DNA of 64,000 nt from Ketobacter alkanivorans (lineage in GTDB: Bacteria > Pseudomonadota > Gammaproteobacteria > Pseudomonadales > Ketobacteraceae): positions 1,335,001 to 1,399,000 of the forward strand of contig NZ_CP022684.1 in assembly GCF_002863865.1 (NCBI RefSeq). Reading direction: 5' to 3'. The first letter of the stretch is position 1. Every line of letters starts with the position of its first letter. This document shows, in pieces, positions 19,761 through 29,019 of the stretch. The notes under the pieces were generated by a model. The model saw nothing but the letters and a program-made list of their open reading frames with translations, had not been told where the DNA came from and did no database searches. The position numbers and the translations under genes were made by a program.

Positions 19761-20870
19761 CTAGAACATATCTGAAGACGGCCTGGGTGTCAGCGGGTCA
19801 TAAGGCCCTGGATCAACTATCGGCTCCTCATTCAGCAATAAATTTCGCATCAAGCGCACAGAGGCCGGCGCCAAGACCAAACCGTTGCGAAAATGCCCCG
19901 CGTTAACATAAAGGTTTGACCACCCTGGCACCTTGCCAATAAAAGGAATGCCGTGGGGAGAGCCTGGCCTTAGCCCCGACCAATGTGCTTCAACCGGCAC
20001 CGAGCGTAATTCGGGCACCAACTTAAACGCCTGCTCAAGTAACAGCTCTCTCGCCTCTTTGGTTGTGGCCTTGTCAAACCCCGTATACTCAAGAGTACTT
20101 CCTACTAAAATGCGACCATCCAAGCGAGGAATCAAATAACGCCCCTGATGTAAAATCATACTGTTAATCAGGCCAGGCCTGGGCTCGAAAATCAGCATCT
20201 GCCCTCGAACTGGTTGGATGGGTGTGTCTACCCCTAGAGCCCCCAGCAATTTGCCCGTCCATGCTCCGGCGCAAATAACGGCCTTGCTTGCGGTGAGTTT
20301 TTTCCCCACGGCAATGATGTCAACTTGCCCGGACTTTGACTCCCGAATGGACTCAACCTCAGTATGGGAGTATACCTTGCAGTGATCACTCATCTTGAGG
20401 TAAGCATACAAACTCCGCAGCAGCCGGGGATTGCGAATATTACCAATATGTGGCCACCAGACCGCATAATCCAAACCACACCCCAATGCTGACTCCTTCG
20501 CCAATGCCTGTTGAGCAGAGAGCAGCTGAACGGCCTTCTGATTAACACTTGCCCAATCCAGAATACGATCCTTTCCTGGCGGATCGAGCATCATTAGGCC
20601 ACAAGGGTTAAATTCGGGATCTATGCCAGACTCTACCGCGAGCTCAGCTGCCAGATTTGGATACGCCTGCTGAGCCCAATTAGCCAATGCCGTAACTGGT
20701 TTAGAGTAATTCCAAGGATATAGCGGTGAGACAATACCACCACCTGCCCACGAAGCCTCTCGCCCAAGCTCACCGCTATCGACAATCGCTACTGAAATGG
20801 ACTGCTTTACTAACTCTCTGGCCAGTAACAGACCAATTACACCGCCCCCTACTATCAGAATATCTGTCAT
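19761..20870 (-). CDS. thiO: Glycine oxidase ThiO
   Basis: FAD-dependent oxidase that makes iminoglycine for the thiazole ring of thiamine. The 369-residue protein starts ILIVGGGVIGLLLARELVKQ, a dinucleotide-binding motif, and has the DAO-family features GGGIVSPLYPW and the C-terminal HWSGLRPGSPHGIPFIGK with NAGHFRNGLVLAPAS. It converges on pilR. It sits beside the pilus genes by synteny only; no functional link is implied. Confidence 0.94.
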   Translation of the reverse strand: MTDILIVGGGVIGLLLARELVKQSISVAIVDSGELGREASWAGGGIVSPLYPWNYSKPVTALANWAQQAYPNLAAELAVESGIDPEFNPCGLMMLDPPGKDRILDWASVNQKAVQLLSAQQALAKESALGCGLDYAVWWPHIGNIRNPRLLRSLYAYLKMSDHCKVYSHTEVESIRESKSGQVDIIAVGKKLTASKAVICAGAWTGKLLGALGVDTPIQPVRGQMLIFEPRPGLINSMILHQGRYLIPRLDGRILVGSTLEYTGFDKATTKEARELLLEQAFKLVPELRSVPVEAHWSGLRPGSPHGIPFIGKVPGWSNLYVNAGHFRNGLVLAPASVRLMRNLLLNEEPIVDPGPYDPLTPRPSSDMF

Positions 20871-20980
20871 AACCGCCTTACATCATCTATGTATTCAGTG
20901 TGTCGCCCCGAAATGGTAATCTAAGCCCACATTGATAACAGCAAATTATTTAATAACGAAATAAATGGGGAAGCGTGATG

Positions 20981-21493
20981 ATGCGCATTAACAAGGGATT
21001 CACTATGGTGGAGCTATTAATCACCATGTTCATTGCGGCCATTCTACTAGCCTTTGCGACACCGTCTTTTGTGGATCTGATCGAACGTACGAGGGTGAAA
21101 ACAACCGCCGAGAATGTGGTGGAGCTAATGAGAATGTCTCGCTTGGTCGCCGTGGAAAATCGAACTATTGTTTCCGTTTGTGGGAGCTCAGACAGCGAAA
21201 ACTGCGACAACGATTGGGGTACATCCATTATCGCTATTAAGCGTGGCCAGGATGCAGATGATGCGGATCAACTTCTTGCAAGCATCAGCATAAGTGAAAA
21301 GCTATCCATTACCAAAACGAACCAGAATAACCCCAATGTAGATTTTCGGGTTAACGGCTGGACACCATGGGATCAGACAACAATCAGCATATGCCCAGTC
21401 GATGGCAAGGAGGGCAATGCATACCAGGTGGTCGTGTCACAGTCAGGAAAAATCAAGATGCGCGCTAACCTAGATGGGGAATCTTGGTGCTAA
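20981..21493 (+). CDS. fimT: FimT/GspH-type minor pseudopilin
   Basis: Type IV pilin-like protein of 170 residues. The leader MRINKG is cut before FTMVELLITMFIAAILLAFATPSF, with glutamate at position 5. A GspH-type globular domain follows (RTRVKTTAENVVELMRMSRLVAVENRT) with cysteine pairs (VCGSSDSENC and a C-terminal C). ATG 20981 is favoured by GGGGAAG seven bases upstream over GTG/ATG codons just before. It faces thiO divergently, and a long terminator follows. FimT in pseudomonads occupies this position, and recent work gives FimT proteins DNA-binding roles in uptake; that is not testable here. Confidence 0.85.
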   Translation: MRINKGFTMVELLITMFIAAILLAFATPSFVDLIERTRVKTTAENVVELMRMSRLVAVENRTIVSVCGSSDSENCDNDWGTSIIAIKRGQDADDADQLLASISISEKLSITKTNQNNPNVDFRVNGWTPWDQTTISICPVDGKEGNAYQVVVSQSGKIKMRANLDGESWC

Positions 21494-21500
21494 TAATTAT

Positions 21501-21550
21501 GTTAAAAGCAATAAAAAGCCTCCATTAGGAGGCTTTTTATTGCTTTTAAC
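21501..21550. terminator. Bidirectional terminator, perfect 23-bp arms
   Basis: A perfect inverted repeat with 23-base arms (21501-21523 and 21528-21550) around the loop ATTA. The core is AAAAAGCCTCC/GGAGGCTTTTT, so a T-run follows the GC stem on both strands. It separates the plus-strand fimT-like gene from the minus-strand PEP-CTERM gene. Confidence 0.92.
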
Positions 21551-21574
21551 ATACTGGATCAAGATCCGCCGCTA

Positions 21575-22225
21575 TTACGCCTTATTACGTTTGCGTGAGA
21601 AACCTAACGCAGCCAACCCCAAGCCGAAAAGAGACAGCGTGAAAGGTTCTGACACTGGTGTAGACGGAATCGGTGGAGTAATAAACTCTTCCACATCAAT
21701 TGTGAACGTAACGAAATCGAGTGACCAGCCATCCAGGTCACTACCCATAACAAAATCCAGCGTTATTAACTCGCCCAGCAACGCATCTAATATGCTGCGA
21801 TCTGTAATTGAAACCTGATCTTGCACAGCGTTCTGGATAACACCTAAATCAGGATCCATATACTGGCTACTTAAATCAGCGATTGTAGTCCCATTCAGCT
21901 GAAGAGCAGAACCTGCAGAGGCACCATATACGCCATATCCAACCACAATACTGTTGATCGTGGAATACCCGGAAAGGTCTATCGGTGACCACGAAAAACC
22001 ACCCTGATTTATGCCATCAATATAGGCATCATCGCCAGCGGCGGCCGTAGGGAAAGACATACCTGTATAGCTCTGGGAATAGTCAATATCCCCATTAAAG
22101 CTATCATTATCCCCGTAAGTCGCGCTGATAACGACCGCGTTTGCATTAACGGCCAAACCTGCAGCAGCCAGCAAAACCGAGCACGCCACACCCTTTCTAA
22201 AAGTAGACATATAAGCCAACCCCAT
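21575..22225 (-). CDS. PEP-CTERM sorting domain-containing exported protein
   Basis: A 216-residue secreted protein of unknown function. It has a signal peptide (GVACSVLLAAAGLAVNANA), a low-complexity, Gly/Ser/Asp-rich beta-type body, and a C-terminal sorting tripartite signal: VSEP in place of the usual VPEP, a hydrophobic helix (FTLSLFGLGLAALGF) and a basic end (SRKRNKA). Such tails are handled by exosortase and are typical of exopolysaccharide-producing Gram-negatives; no exosortase gene lies in this window. The start at 22225 has AGGA five bases upstream; ATG 22210 is also possible. Confidence 0.85.
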   Translation of the reverse strand: MGLAYMSTFRKGVACSVLLAAAGLAVNANAVVISATYGDNDSFNGDIDYSQSYTGMSFPTAAAGDDAYIDGINQGGFSWSPIDLSGYSTINSIVVGYGVYGASAGSALQLNGTTIADLSSQYMDPDLGVIQNAVQDQVSITDRSILDALLGELITLDFVMGSDLDGWSLDFVTFTIDVEEFITPPIPSTPVSEPFTLSLFGLGLAALGFSRKRNKA

Positions 22226-22408
22226 TTATTTCCTATTGAATGGATTTACCAAAATCATGTTAAACGCAAAAATGAATCTAAAATACTCATCAGGTCAACT
22301 TTACGCAAAAAACACACCAAAAAACGCAACGCATTGAAAACAAAGGCGACAGAAAACAGCCCGTCTTCACAACAACATCTTTATGTAAGAAATATCGACA
22401 CTACAACA

Positions 22409-25400
22409 TCAATCCATCTGCAACCATCGAGTCTTACGAATAGCATCCAAATTCAACGGCACCCGGCCACCGGACGCTGTACCTGACAAGAGTCCACCCT
22501 GTCTGCGAGTATCAGGGGCAGGTGATTCACCATCGCCATCATCGATAATCGGATCTTCGATTACCGAAATCAACGCCTGCATGGAACCAGCGGCATTCTG
22601 ACTTAACCCGGATGCAACAGTCAGCACCTGGGCATCACCAAGGCCCAACGCATAAATAGCTGCAGCACCCTCACCAATCTGACAGGTTCGAGTATTTGTA
22701 AGCACCGGAGGCCTGTAATAGGTGGAGAAATACGCCGTACCACCTACGATCAATGGTGACCCCATTAACTTCTCAGCGGCAAATCCTGTACCGCCTAATT
22801 GCAACGAATACCCTCGGATTCCGGGGTCACTGGTCACATCGACGATCGAGTCTGCATCGCTTGTTTTAGACAAGGCTAAAACCTCAAGAGTGGTTCCGTT
22901 TGCTGAGGCGGTTGAGGTTTCTGTTATTGTAGGCTGAGCACTGCCGAATGGCTCGTAGTCCATCAACATATAGAACTTCTCAGTTACTGATGCATTGGTA
23001 GGGTTAGAACGCCACCCTGAGCCTATTGCAACCATAATGCAGGAACCGCGAGGGCAATTTCCCAAAGCGACACTTGGCGGATAAAAGAAGCGGCGATCAT
23101 CAGCATCCGTTACAACAGCTACCCCGTCATTCGCAAAGCCCAGCTGGGCAATAACCGTGTCGTTAATATTGGAAATAAGATTCGATGATCCTGTATTGCT
23201 GTTATTGACATCAAAGCGGTGCACCTGGCCGCCCATATCCCCTACATAAAAATGATCCAGATAGCCATCACCATCTGTATCCATTGTTTTAACCGTGGAA
23301 GGTATGCTGTATTGCAGCGCACTTATTTGGGCGTGGGTTGTATCAGTGCCGCTGGCATCAGCAGAAGCCCACCATAGGACCTCCCCCGCTTGATGCGGGG
23401 TACCAGTGCCCCGCTCTGTAAAATAACGGGCAGATACAATATAAACCTGAGCACCCCGTGCAGGCAGCGCCTCGGGGCGGCCATTATCGTAAGCGGTGTC
23501 ATAGCCACCACCAATAATAAACACCGCGGTAGGCGTTCCTGCGTAATTGATAATGGCTAATCGTGGCTCAGACCAACTCTGCCCATTATTAACAAACGGC
23601 CCGGTACCGCCTTCCAGCACAGCTAATTCACTGATGGTTTCTGATGCCTGAACATTGGTGGCATCCAAAATATAATAATTCCGGCCCCCACGTCGCATTC
23701 CGCCGTAGAGGTAAACGAAATCACTAGTGGCCTCATCAATATTCCCGTTACGATTAACATCCTGTCTCCATACCGTCCAGCTGGAATCCAATCCGTAAAT
23801 CAAACCACCATCGGCCGCTGTGGGCTTGGTCGCGTCATACATTCGTTCGACCGGTGACCGCTCTGTAAGGGAGGGTCGCTTCAGCATCGCCTCTGGCATG
23901 TATGCGAGATGCTCTTCACCTGTATCAGAATCCACTGCATACAATTTGCCATCATTAGTACTTATAAAAACAACGTCATCAGGGTCGGTGAGCGCGTTGC
24001 CCAACGCATCCCTACTACGGTAGTTAACCAGTGCTGGTGAAGAATGCAGCGGAGCGCCATAAAATGTTCTGAGATCGTTGCTATCTGTTCTTGTATCCTG
24101 CGGAGCGGCAGGCCGCTGACTGGGATCAATGTGCTGGCTCAGCCTTATCCATTCATCATTCTCATCGACACCCAACACCCAATTAAGAGATGGCACCAAT
24201 GTATCTGTACCATAGCTTGCCAATAACGCCTGATCAGCGCCCGACGGATCAGCAAGCAAACCGGCATAATCAGCGCTCAACTTGGTGCGTAATTCGTCAA
24301 TATCTTCATTGGTATCGGCTGCGTTATCAGGCTGGATTAAATGTCGGTCACCATCATAATAAACATAAAGCTTGCGGTCAGCTGGCTGCTCAATTTTACT
24401 GGCAGCTCCGCCAACATGGGCAATATCCCCATCAACACTCTGAAGGTTGTTAGTGTTGTAGTAGGCTGGCACCACATCGGACCACTCGCTCAGAACGCCC
24501 GGAAGAAAAACCCCATCATCTGTTGCTTGTTCAGTCTTCGCCGAATTTGCATAAACACCCAGCTCACCATCGAGCCCAACCTGGAAAAAATATTTCTTAA
24601 GGTTCCCATACCAGAATGGCTTGCTTGAAGGAGTAAACATGGCGAAGTACATTTCATCCAAATGCAAAAAGCGGTTGAGCTGATTTACGCCCACACCGCT
24701 TGACGCAACGACAAAAGTACCTGGCAAGATAGCTTCATTACTGATGGTTTTAAAGGCGTCAGCCAATTCAGAGGAGTTATTGGCTGCCACAAACTGACCG
24801 CCTCCATTGACAGCCCAATTACTCATGCCGTCACTTACATCGCTACTCGCAGACCCCATATCATAAGCAATCACATGGGTAGTCACACCCGCATTAACAG
24901 AGTTCGCACCATCAGTCTGAGTATGGTTATGCAGGGCATCCGACATGATGCTCAAGCATCCCCAATAACTCTCATAATTCGAGTTGCCAGCATACGTGGA
25001 TAAGAAATTAGCTGGGCACTCATCATGATACTGATTAACTTCGCCAGTAACGAACTCATTTATTCGAGTGCCCAAATCACCCATCAGCACACTATTAGTA
25101 GGAGCGGAACACCCACTGCTTTCTCTTTCAAACTCTGTAAACCTTGAGCCTTTCTCACAGCTGGACGCACCGTCCGTTAGGAATACAAGATGGTTATTGG
25201 TTATGCCACATTGCGGCCCGAGATCAACACCTTTATAGCGTGTATTGGAGCTGGTATCACCCACCCAAACGGAGGAATCACTTTCGGATGATGCTGCTCC
25301 AACCGCCTGACCGCCGGTCAAATATTCCGCTATCTCCAGATAACTGCCCACTAAAGGCGTCGATCCTGCAGCAGTTAGGGATTGAACTGACTGAATAAGC

Positions 25401-25894
25401 CGATTTCGATGGGAATCTGGATCAACGATACTGCCCAACGCAGACACAGGCGCTACCACCACCCCACCGGGCACCCCGTATCGGGCAAGCCCTACTTCAA
25501 AGTTATCTGGCCAGACAGAATCCCCACCAACATCAGGATCCAAAAAAGACAACAATATGCTTCGCACAATACAGATTTTTCGATCCGCATTCTGGATAGT
25601 AAATTGTCCAATGATTCGATAGGGGTAAGTGTCTTCCCTGTCAGCATACACTTGCTCCCCGACGCAATCCCCGTTATAGGAAGTCACTTCAGGCCGAGGA
25701 TCATTCTCAACTCGAGCCATGGAGCCAGAGGTATCCACCACCACCGTTATACGGGCAGGTGCCGACACCGCGCTAACATCAAACAGGTCGGTATCATCCG
25801 CCTGCGCAAAGCTCGTGAAAAATGCCACCACGACAGCGACTGTGCTCAGCACGACCGCATAAAAATTGGATTCAGTGTTCACATCCACCCTCAT
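22409..25894 (-). CDS. pilY1: PilY1-like type IV pilus tip/biogenesis protein (set 2)
   Basis: Secreted pilus-associated protein of 1161 residues, the usual PilY1 length. A signal peptide (to about residue 32) leads to a von Willebrand A domain (about 48-390, metal motif DTSGS at 54-58), a linker, and the C-terminal PilC/PilY1 beta-propeller (about 610-1100). The propeller carries a full EF-hand-like calcium loop, DTDGDGYLD at 872-880, followed by HFYVGDMGGQVHRFD, and a second Asp-rich loop DVNRNGNIDE. In Pseudomonas this calcium site controls pilus extension and retraction. It is the last gene of the second minor-pilin set and starts after AAGGAA. Confidence 0.93.
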   Translation of the reverse strand: MRVDVNTESNFYAVVLSTVAVVVAFFTSFAQADDTDLFDVSAVSAPARITVVVDTSGSMARVENDPRPEVTSYNGDCVGEQVYADREDTYPYRIIGQFTIQNADRKICIVRSILLSFLDPDVGGDSVWPDNFEVGLARYGVPGGVVVAPVSALGSIVDPDSHRNRLIQSVQSLTAAGSTPLVGSYLEIAEYLTGGQAVGAASSESDSSVWVGDTSSNTRYKGVDLGPQCGITNNHLVFLTDGASSCEKGSRFTEFERESSGCSAPTNSVLMGDLGTRINEFVTGEVNQYHDECPANFLSTYAGNSNYESYWGCLSIMSDALHNHTQTDGANSVNAGVTTHVIAYDMGSASSDVSDGMSNWAVNGGGQFVAANNSSELADAFKTISNEAILPGTFVVASSGVGVNQLNRFLHLDEMYFAMFTPSSKPFWYGNLKKYFFQVGLDGELGVYANSAKTEQATDDGVFLPGVLSEWSDVVPAYYNTNNLQSVDGDIAHVGGAASKIEQPADRKLYVYYDGDRHLIQPDNAADTNEDIDELRTKLSADYAGLLADPSGADQALLASYGTDTLVPSLNWVLGVDENDEWIRLSQHIDPSQRPAAPQDTRTDSNDLRTFYGAPLHSSPALVNYRSRDALGNALTDPDDVVFISTNDGKLYAVDSDTGEEHLAYMPEAMLKRPSLTERSPVERMYDATKPTAADGGLIYGLDSSWTVWRQDVNRNGNIDEATSDFVYLYGGMRRGGRNYYILDATNVQASETISELAVLEGGTGPFVNNGQSWSEPRLAIINYAGTPTAVFIIGGGYDTAYDNGRPEALPARGAQVYIVSARYFTERGTGTPHQAGEVLWWASADASGTDTTHAQISALQYSIPSTVKTMDTDGDGYLDHFYVGDMGGQVHRFDVNNSNTGSSNLISNINDTVIAQLGFANDGVAVVTDADDRRFFYPPSVALGNCPRGSCIMVAIGSGWRSNPTNASVTEKFYMLMDYEPFGSAQPTITETSTASANGTTLEVLALSKTSDADSIVDVTSDPGIRGYSLQLGGTGFAAEKLMGSPLIVGGTAYFSTYYRPPVLTNTRTCQIGEGAAAIYALGLGDAQVLTVASGLSQNAAGSMQALISVIEDPIIDDGDGESPAPDTRRQGGLLSGTASGGRVPLNLDAIRKTRWLQMD

Positions 25895-25918
25895 TTCTTA
25901 TATTCCTTATTTTTCGCC

Positions 25919-26470
25919 TTAGGGCGCATCGTTACCATACCCAAGCAACCCCTGATCATCCGAGAATTGCCCTGAGCTTGGGCCAATTTTGCGCCACTCC
26001 TGATAATTGGTTGTACGAAAAGGCATTGAAGATTGGATAAAGGATCCGCTCCCTTCAGTGGCAAATTGATAGTCCATAAAATAATCTGCATCTGAGTTCG
26101 TTAACGGCTTTTTTGCATCAAAGTGAGAAGAAGCGTTGGACTGGATACTCTCTCGGGCATCAATAGTATCGTCACCATCGCAGCCACCTTCGACCAACCC
26201 TGATGCTCGCGACAAACAATGCGTAATCGCTGCAGCGCCGGGTTCCAACATTTGAGTTAATACACTACCGTTGGATCTACCTTCCGAGATCACTGCATTT
26301 ATGGCTGACTCCGCGCTCTGAAAGGTTAACTCTTCCGCTTGCGCATTAAATGCCATTCGTTCGTGAAACATTCCCGATTTAAGAGCCGAAACGCCCACCA
26401 GCGTAATCATTAGTAGAATAATGAGCGCCATCAACAACGCGGCTCCACGCTCCGATTTATGTTGTTTCAT
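25919..26470 (-). CDS. pilX: PilX-like minor pilin (set 2)
   Basis: Minor pilin of 183 residues. A short leader (MKQHKSERG) precedes a hydrophobic helix AALLMALIILLMITLVGVSALKS and the PilX N-terminal signature HERMAFNAQAEELTFQSAESAI. Glutamate at position 5 is absent, as usual for PilX/GspK-type subunits that sit at the very tip. Its ATG overlaps the pilW stop by four bases (ATGA). It is distinct from the PilX of set 1. Confidence 0.9.
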   Translation of the reverse strand: MKQHKSERGAALLMALIILLMITLVGVSALKSGMFHERMAFNAQAEELTFQSAESAINAVISEGRSNGSVLTQMLEPGAAAITHCLSRASGLVEGGCDGDDTIDARESIQSNASSHFDAKKPLTNSDADYFMDYQFATEGSGSFIQSSMPFRTTNYQEWRKIGPSSGQFSDDQGLLGYGNDAP

Positions 26471-27306
26471 ATTCCACTCACTAAATTGCGCAGGGAAACG
26501 GTAGAACCGTAGGTTCGGTAAAGACGCCGATCTTCAAAATTAATATCGGTACCAACACTACCATCGCCCTGAGTATAAGTTTGATCCAAGACCGAAATAG
26601 AATCGGGGGCATAATCTTCTTGCAGTGTAATCGCCTCATCACTTGCCAACAACACTGAAAAGCGCACACTAACTATGCGTACTCGCCTTTGCGTCAAATC
26701 TGACAACAAAGCCTTGGTTCGTGTAGCATTTGTATAAATATCCGCAAAGCCATACCCGGCATCTTCAGTACCATCAAAATCCAGACCGTACAGCACCTGA
26801 AACGCTTCAACATTATCAAACAGTGGGCCACTGTCATCTGCGCTCCAGCCACCTACAACCTCGCCCTCTTCATTTTCTACTTGGCTGAATTCATACGATG
26901 TGCAAATTAGGCGTTTGCCATCACTGTCTGCCAGCACGTGAAAGCGCTTATAGCCAGTCAAGGCATTTCCCAGGCAGTCTTTTCCCTCAGATACCTCGAA
27001 CGCAATACTGTCATATTTAACGCCATCACCAATTTCCGCATTAGCGGGCGTGGTCGAATTGAATTGGTTACCGTCCAGAATGAAGGGCACAATGGGCTCG
27101 TTGGCACTGTAACCTGCCGACATCAGGGATCGACTCAGATAATCAAAAGCGAAACGGCCGTTTTCCTGCACGCCGGCAATACCGAGCTGCAGATTCGAGG
27201 TTTGATTATTGACCAAAAACAATTGGGTAGCGGCAATAGTCAAGACACTCCCCAAAAGCAGGGCAATCATCAACTCAACCAGGGAAAGCCCCTTTTGCTT
27301 AATCAT
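26467..27306 (-). CDS. pilW: PilW-like minor pilin (set 2)
   Basis: Minor pilin of 279 residues with leader MIKQKG before LSLVELMIALLLGSVLTIAATQLFLVN, Glu5 present. The PilW signature GRFAFDYLSRSLMSAGYS follows, then a beta-rich globular part with two cysteines. PilW is one of the core minor pilins that prime pilus assembly with PilV, PilX and PilY1. It overlaps pilV and pilX by four bases at each end, which suggests tight coupling. Confidence 0.92.
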   Translation of the reverse strand: MIKQKGLSLVELMIALLLGSVLTIAATQLFLVNNQTSNLQLGIAGVQENGRFAFDYLSRSLMSAGYSANEPIVPFILDGNQFNSTTPANAEIGDGVKYDSIAFEVSEGKDCLGNALTGYKRFHVLADSDGKRLICTSYEFSQVENEEGEVVGGWSADDSGPLFDNVEAFQVLYGLDFDGTEDAGYGFADIYTNATRTKALLSDLTQRRVRIVSVRFSVLLASDEAITLQEDYAPDSISVLDQTYTQGDGSVGTDINFEDRRLYRTYGSTVSLRNLVSGI

Positions 27307-27854
27307 ATCTGCTCCTGAAGGTGGAACGGGATCTGGACGCAGTGGGCATTAGACTGCCGCTGACCGCCCTCAAAAGCCGACTCATCACAATCATCCAGTT
27401 GCGTATCAGCCCACGCGACCGTCACACAATAGATCTCCTCGCACCTAACGATGCCAATTTTTCCATTAGTCAGTAGATTGGTGAGATTAGAACGAACCTG
27501 AAATACATCGTATTGAGCCATCAAAAGAGAGCTGCAACCGTCACCTGCGCCGGGGACTGCTGCGGTGATAACGCAAGATCCTGGATCATTCAGCGCTGCA
27601 GACCACGAGGTCGCCCTGAGGTAGTGCTCCAGTGCTTCAATGGTATTATTGGCTCCAGCCCTTTCAATTAAATCCTGAGCAATGGACATGGCCTGGCTGC
27701 GACTGTATGTTTCTTCTACTTTTATCACAGATTTGAGTTGCAACGCAGCAAAGCCCACAACACCAACCCCGAACACGAGCAGGGCAACAAGAACCTCGAT
27801 GAGGGTCACCCCGGACTGATTGCTTAATAAGCGGCTTGCATTCCTATATTGCAT
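27303..27854 (-). CDS. pilV: PilV-like minor pilin (set 2)
   Basis: Minor pilin with prepilin leader ending NQSG before VTLIEVLVALLVFGVGVVGFAALQLKSV, the PilV/GspI-type helix with Glu5. ATG 27854 gives 183 residues and a 15-residue leader, with GGGGA four bases upstream of a nearby AUG context; ATG 27872 and a much longer upstream frame are alternatives. The globular part holds several cysteines (CVITAAVPGAGDGC, CEEIYC, DDCDE). It overlaps pilW by four bases. Confidence 0.88.
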   Translation of the reverse strand: MQYRNASRLLSNQSGVTLIEVLVALLVFGVGVVGFAALQLKSVIKVEETYSRSQAMSIAQDLIERAGANNTIEALEHYLRATSWSAALNDPGSCVITAAVPGAGDGCSSLLMAQYDVFQVRSNLTNLLTNGKIGIVRCEEIYCVTVAWADTQLDDCDESAFEGGQRQSNAHCVQIPFHLQEQI

Positions 27855-27990
27855 GCTGTCCCCCGACAACATTGATCCTACTATTATTTTATTAAGCCGG
27901 ATGGTATCAGGCGCTTTGGCCCTTCCCACACAAAGTCGACGAACGGTTGGATTCAACCACTAAACAGATTTGAATTGGTCGTTTTTTAGA

Positions 27991-28416
27991 CTAAAGGCAC
28001 TCTTGCTCAGTAAGGCTGTTGCCAAAAGTCCAGGCACCGTCATTGGCATAAGAAAGCGTGCCGCATTCATCGTTGACTTGATCCGATGTAGTAACCGGCG
28101 TCGCCGTTATTGTATATCCGCTAACATCACCATCCGTGCTAACAGCGGTAACCTCATATTCATATTTGATTTCTGTTTCAGCAAAACCAGCCAAATCCGC
28201 TGCTGAAGAGGGGTAGGCAAATCGCTGGGTTCGGTATTGCTCTAAACGGCCGGCTATCTCAAGTACTTTCCCTGCAGCTGCTTTTCGTGCCGCCTTTCGT
28301 ACATGATCGGAATATGAAGGGTAAGCAAATACAGCAAGGATGGCGACTATCGCCACCACGATTAATAGCTCCATAAGGGTAAAGCCGGAAAACGCGGCTC
28401 GTTTTGAATATGCCAT
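27991..28416 (-). CDS. pilE: PilE-like type IV pilin (set 2)
   Basis: Pilin-like protein of 141 residues from ATG 28416. The leader MAYSKRAAFSG is followed by FTLMELLIVVAIVAILAVFAYPSYSDHVRKAARKAAAGKVLEIAGRLEQYRTQRFAYPS, the PilE/ComP pattern. A C-terminal disulfide loop is likely between the Cys in DECGTL and the penultimate Cys (EQECL). An upstream ATG at 28455 lacks a ribosome binding site. This gene heads the second set; a stem-loop and possible promoter lie before it. Confidence 0.88.
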   Translation of the reverse strand: MAYSKRAAFSGFTLMELLIVVAIVAILAVFAYPSYSDHVRKAARKAAAGKVLEIAGRLEQYRTQRFAYPSSAADLAGFAETEIKYEYEVTAVSTDGDVSGYTITATPVTTSDQVNDECGTLSYANDGAWTFGNSLTEQECL

Positions 28417-28464
28417 CGATACACCACGCGCCCATTCGTTGAAGGAAGTGCGCATAGCATAATA

Positions 28465-28493
28465 TAGATAGGTTCGATGACCAAGCTAGACAA
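28465..28493 (-). promoter_or_regulatory. Possible promoter for minor-pilin set 2
   Basis: Minus strand TTGTCT (28493-28488), 17-base spacer, TATCTA (28470-28465), about 50 bases before the pilin ATG at 28416 and just after a stem-loop. The boxes are moderate matches. Confidence 0.35.
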
Positions 28494-28496
28494 ATG

Positions 28497-28532
28497 AGAC
28501 AGCCGTCACTCTTGGGGGAATGACGGCTGTCT
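28497..28532 (-). terminator. Stem-loop between the two pilin genes
   Basis: A perfect 12-bp stem (AGACAGCCGTCA/TGACGGCTGTCT) around a 12-base loop lies 40 bases after the upstream pilin stop. On the minus strand it is followed by CATTTGTCT, a poor T-run; on the plus strand by TGCTTTT. It may end the set 1 transcript, or partly protect it. Confidence 0.5.
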
Positions 28533-28572
28533 TGCTTTTCATGCTGCTGCGTATTCAGAACATGCAGTCGTG

Positions 28573-29001
28573 TTACCAGCAAACACCACCTGCCGGAGTT
28601 GAACCTTTTACTCCGGCATGATTCAGAGTAATCGTTACACACTCTGAATCATCGGACTGAAGCCCCTGCGCTGTAGCAGTCAACGCAAAGCAGGAGTAAT
28701 AAGTCGTGCCACCTACGGTACGATCACAGCTCAAAGCAACGGATATATCATAATACCCTTCAGGTGAACTGCTCCCGTCTGCATTAGTGACCAGCCTAGT
28801 TAGATCTCCGGTATAGGTATTTGCCTCTGTATAAAACCGCTCCTGTCGAGCCGCAGCCTCCTGTAATGCTGCACGACCATCCGCGCGTCGCGACTTTTGA
28901 ACTGAATCCACATAAGATGGATAAGCTATCGCAGCGATGATCCCGATAATAGCGATCACTATCATTAGCTCAACCAAACTGAACCCTTTTACACTTTTCA
29001 T
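28573..29001 (-). CDS. pilE: PilE-type type IV pilin (set 1)
   Basis: Pilin of 142 residues with a short leader MKSVKG before FSLVELMIVIAIIGIIAAIAYPSYVDSVQKSRRADGRAALQEAAARQERFYTEANTYT, the classic PilE minor pilin of pseudomonads. Four cysteines in the globular part (LSCDR, YYSCF, SECVT, GVCW) could form two disulfides. ATG 29001 follows AAGGTGAG; a GTG at 29013 is less likely. It follows pilY1 of set 1 by 18 bases, as in the Pseudomonas operon. Confidence 0.93.
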   Translation of the reverse strand: MKSVKGFSLVELMIVIAIIGIIAAIAYPSYVDSVQKSRRADGRAALQEAAARQERFYTEANTYTGDLTRLVTNADGSSSPEGYYDISVALSCDRTVGGTTYYSCFALTATAQGLQSDDSECVTITLNHAGVKGSTPAGGVCW

Positions 29002-29019
29002 ACCTTTGCTCACCTTATA

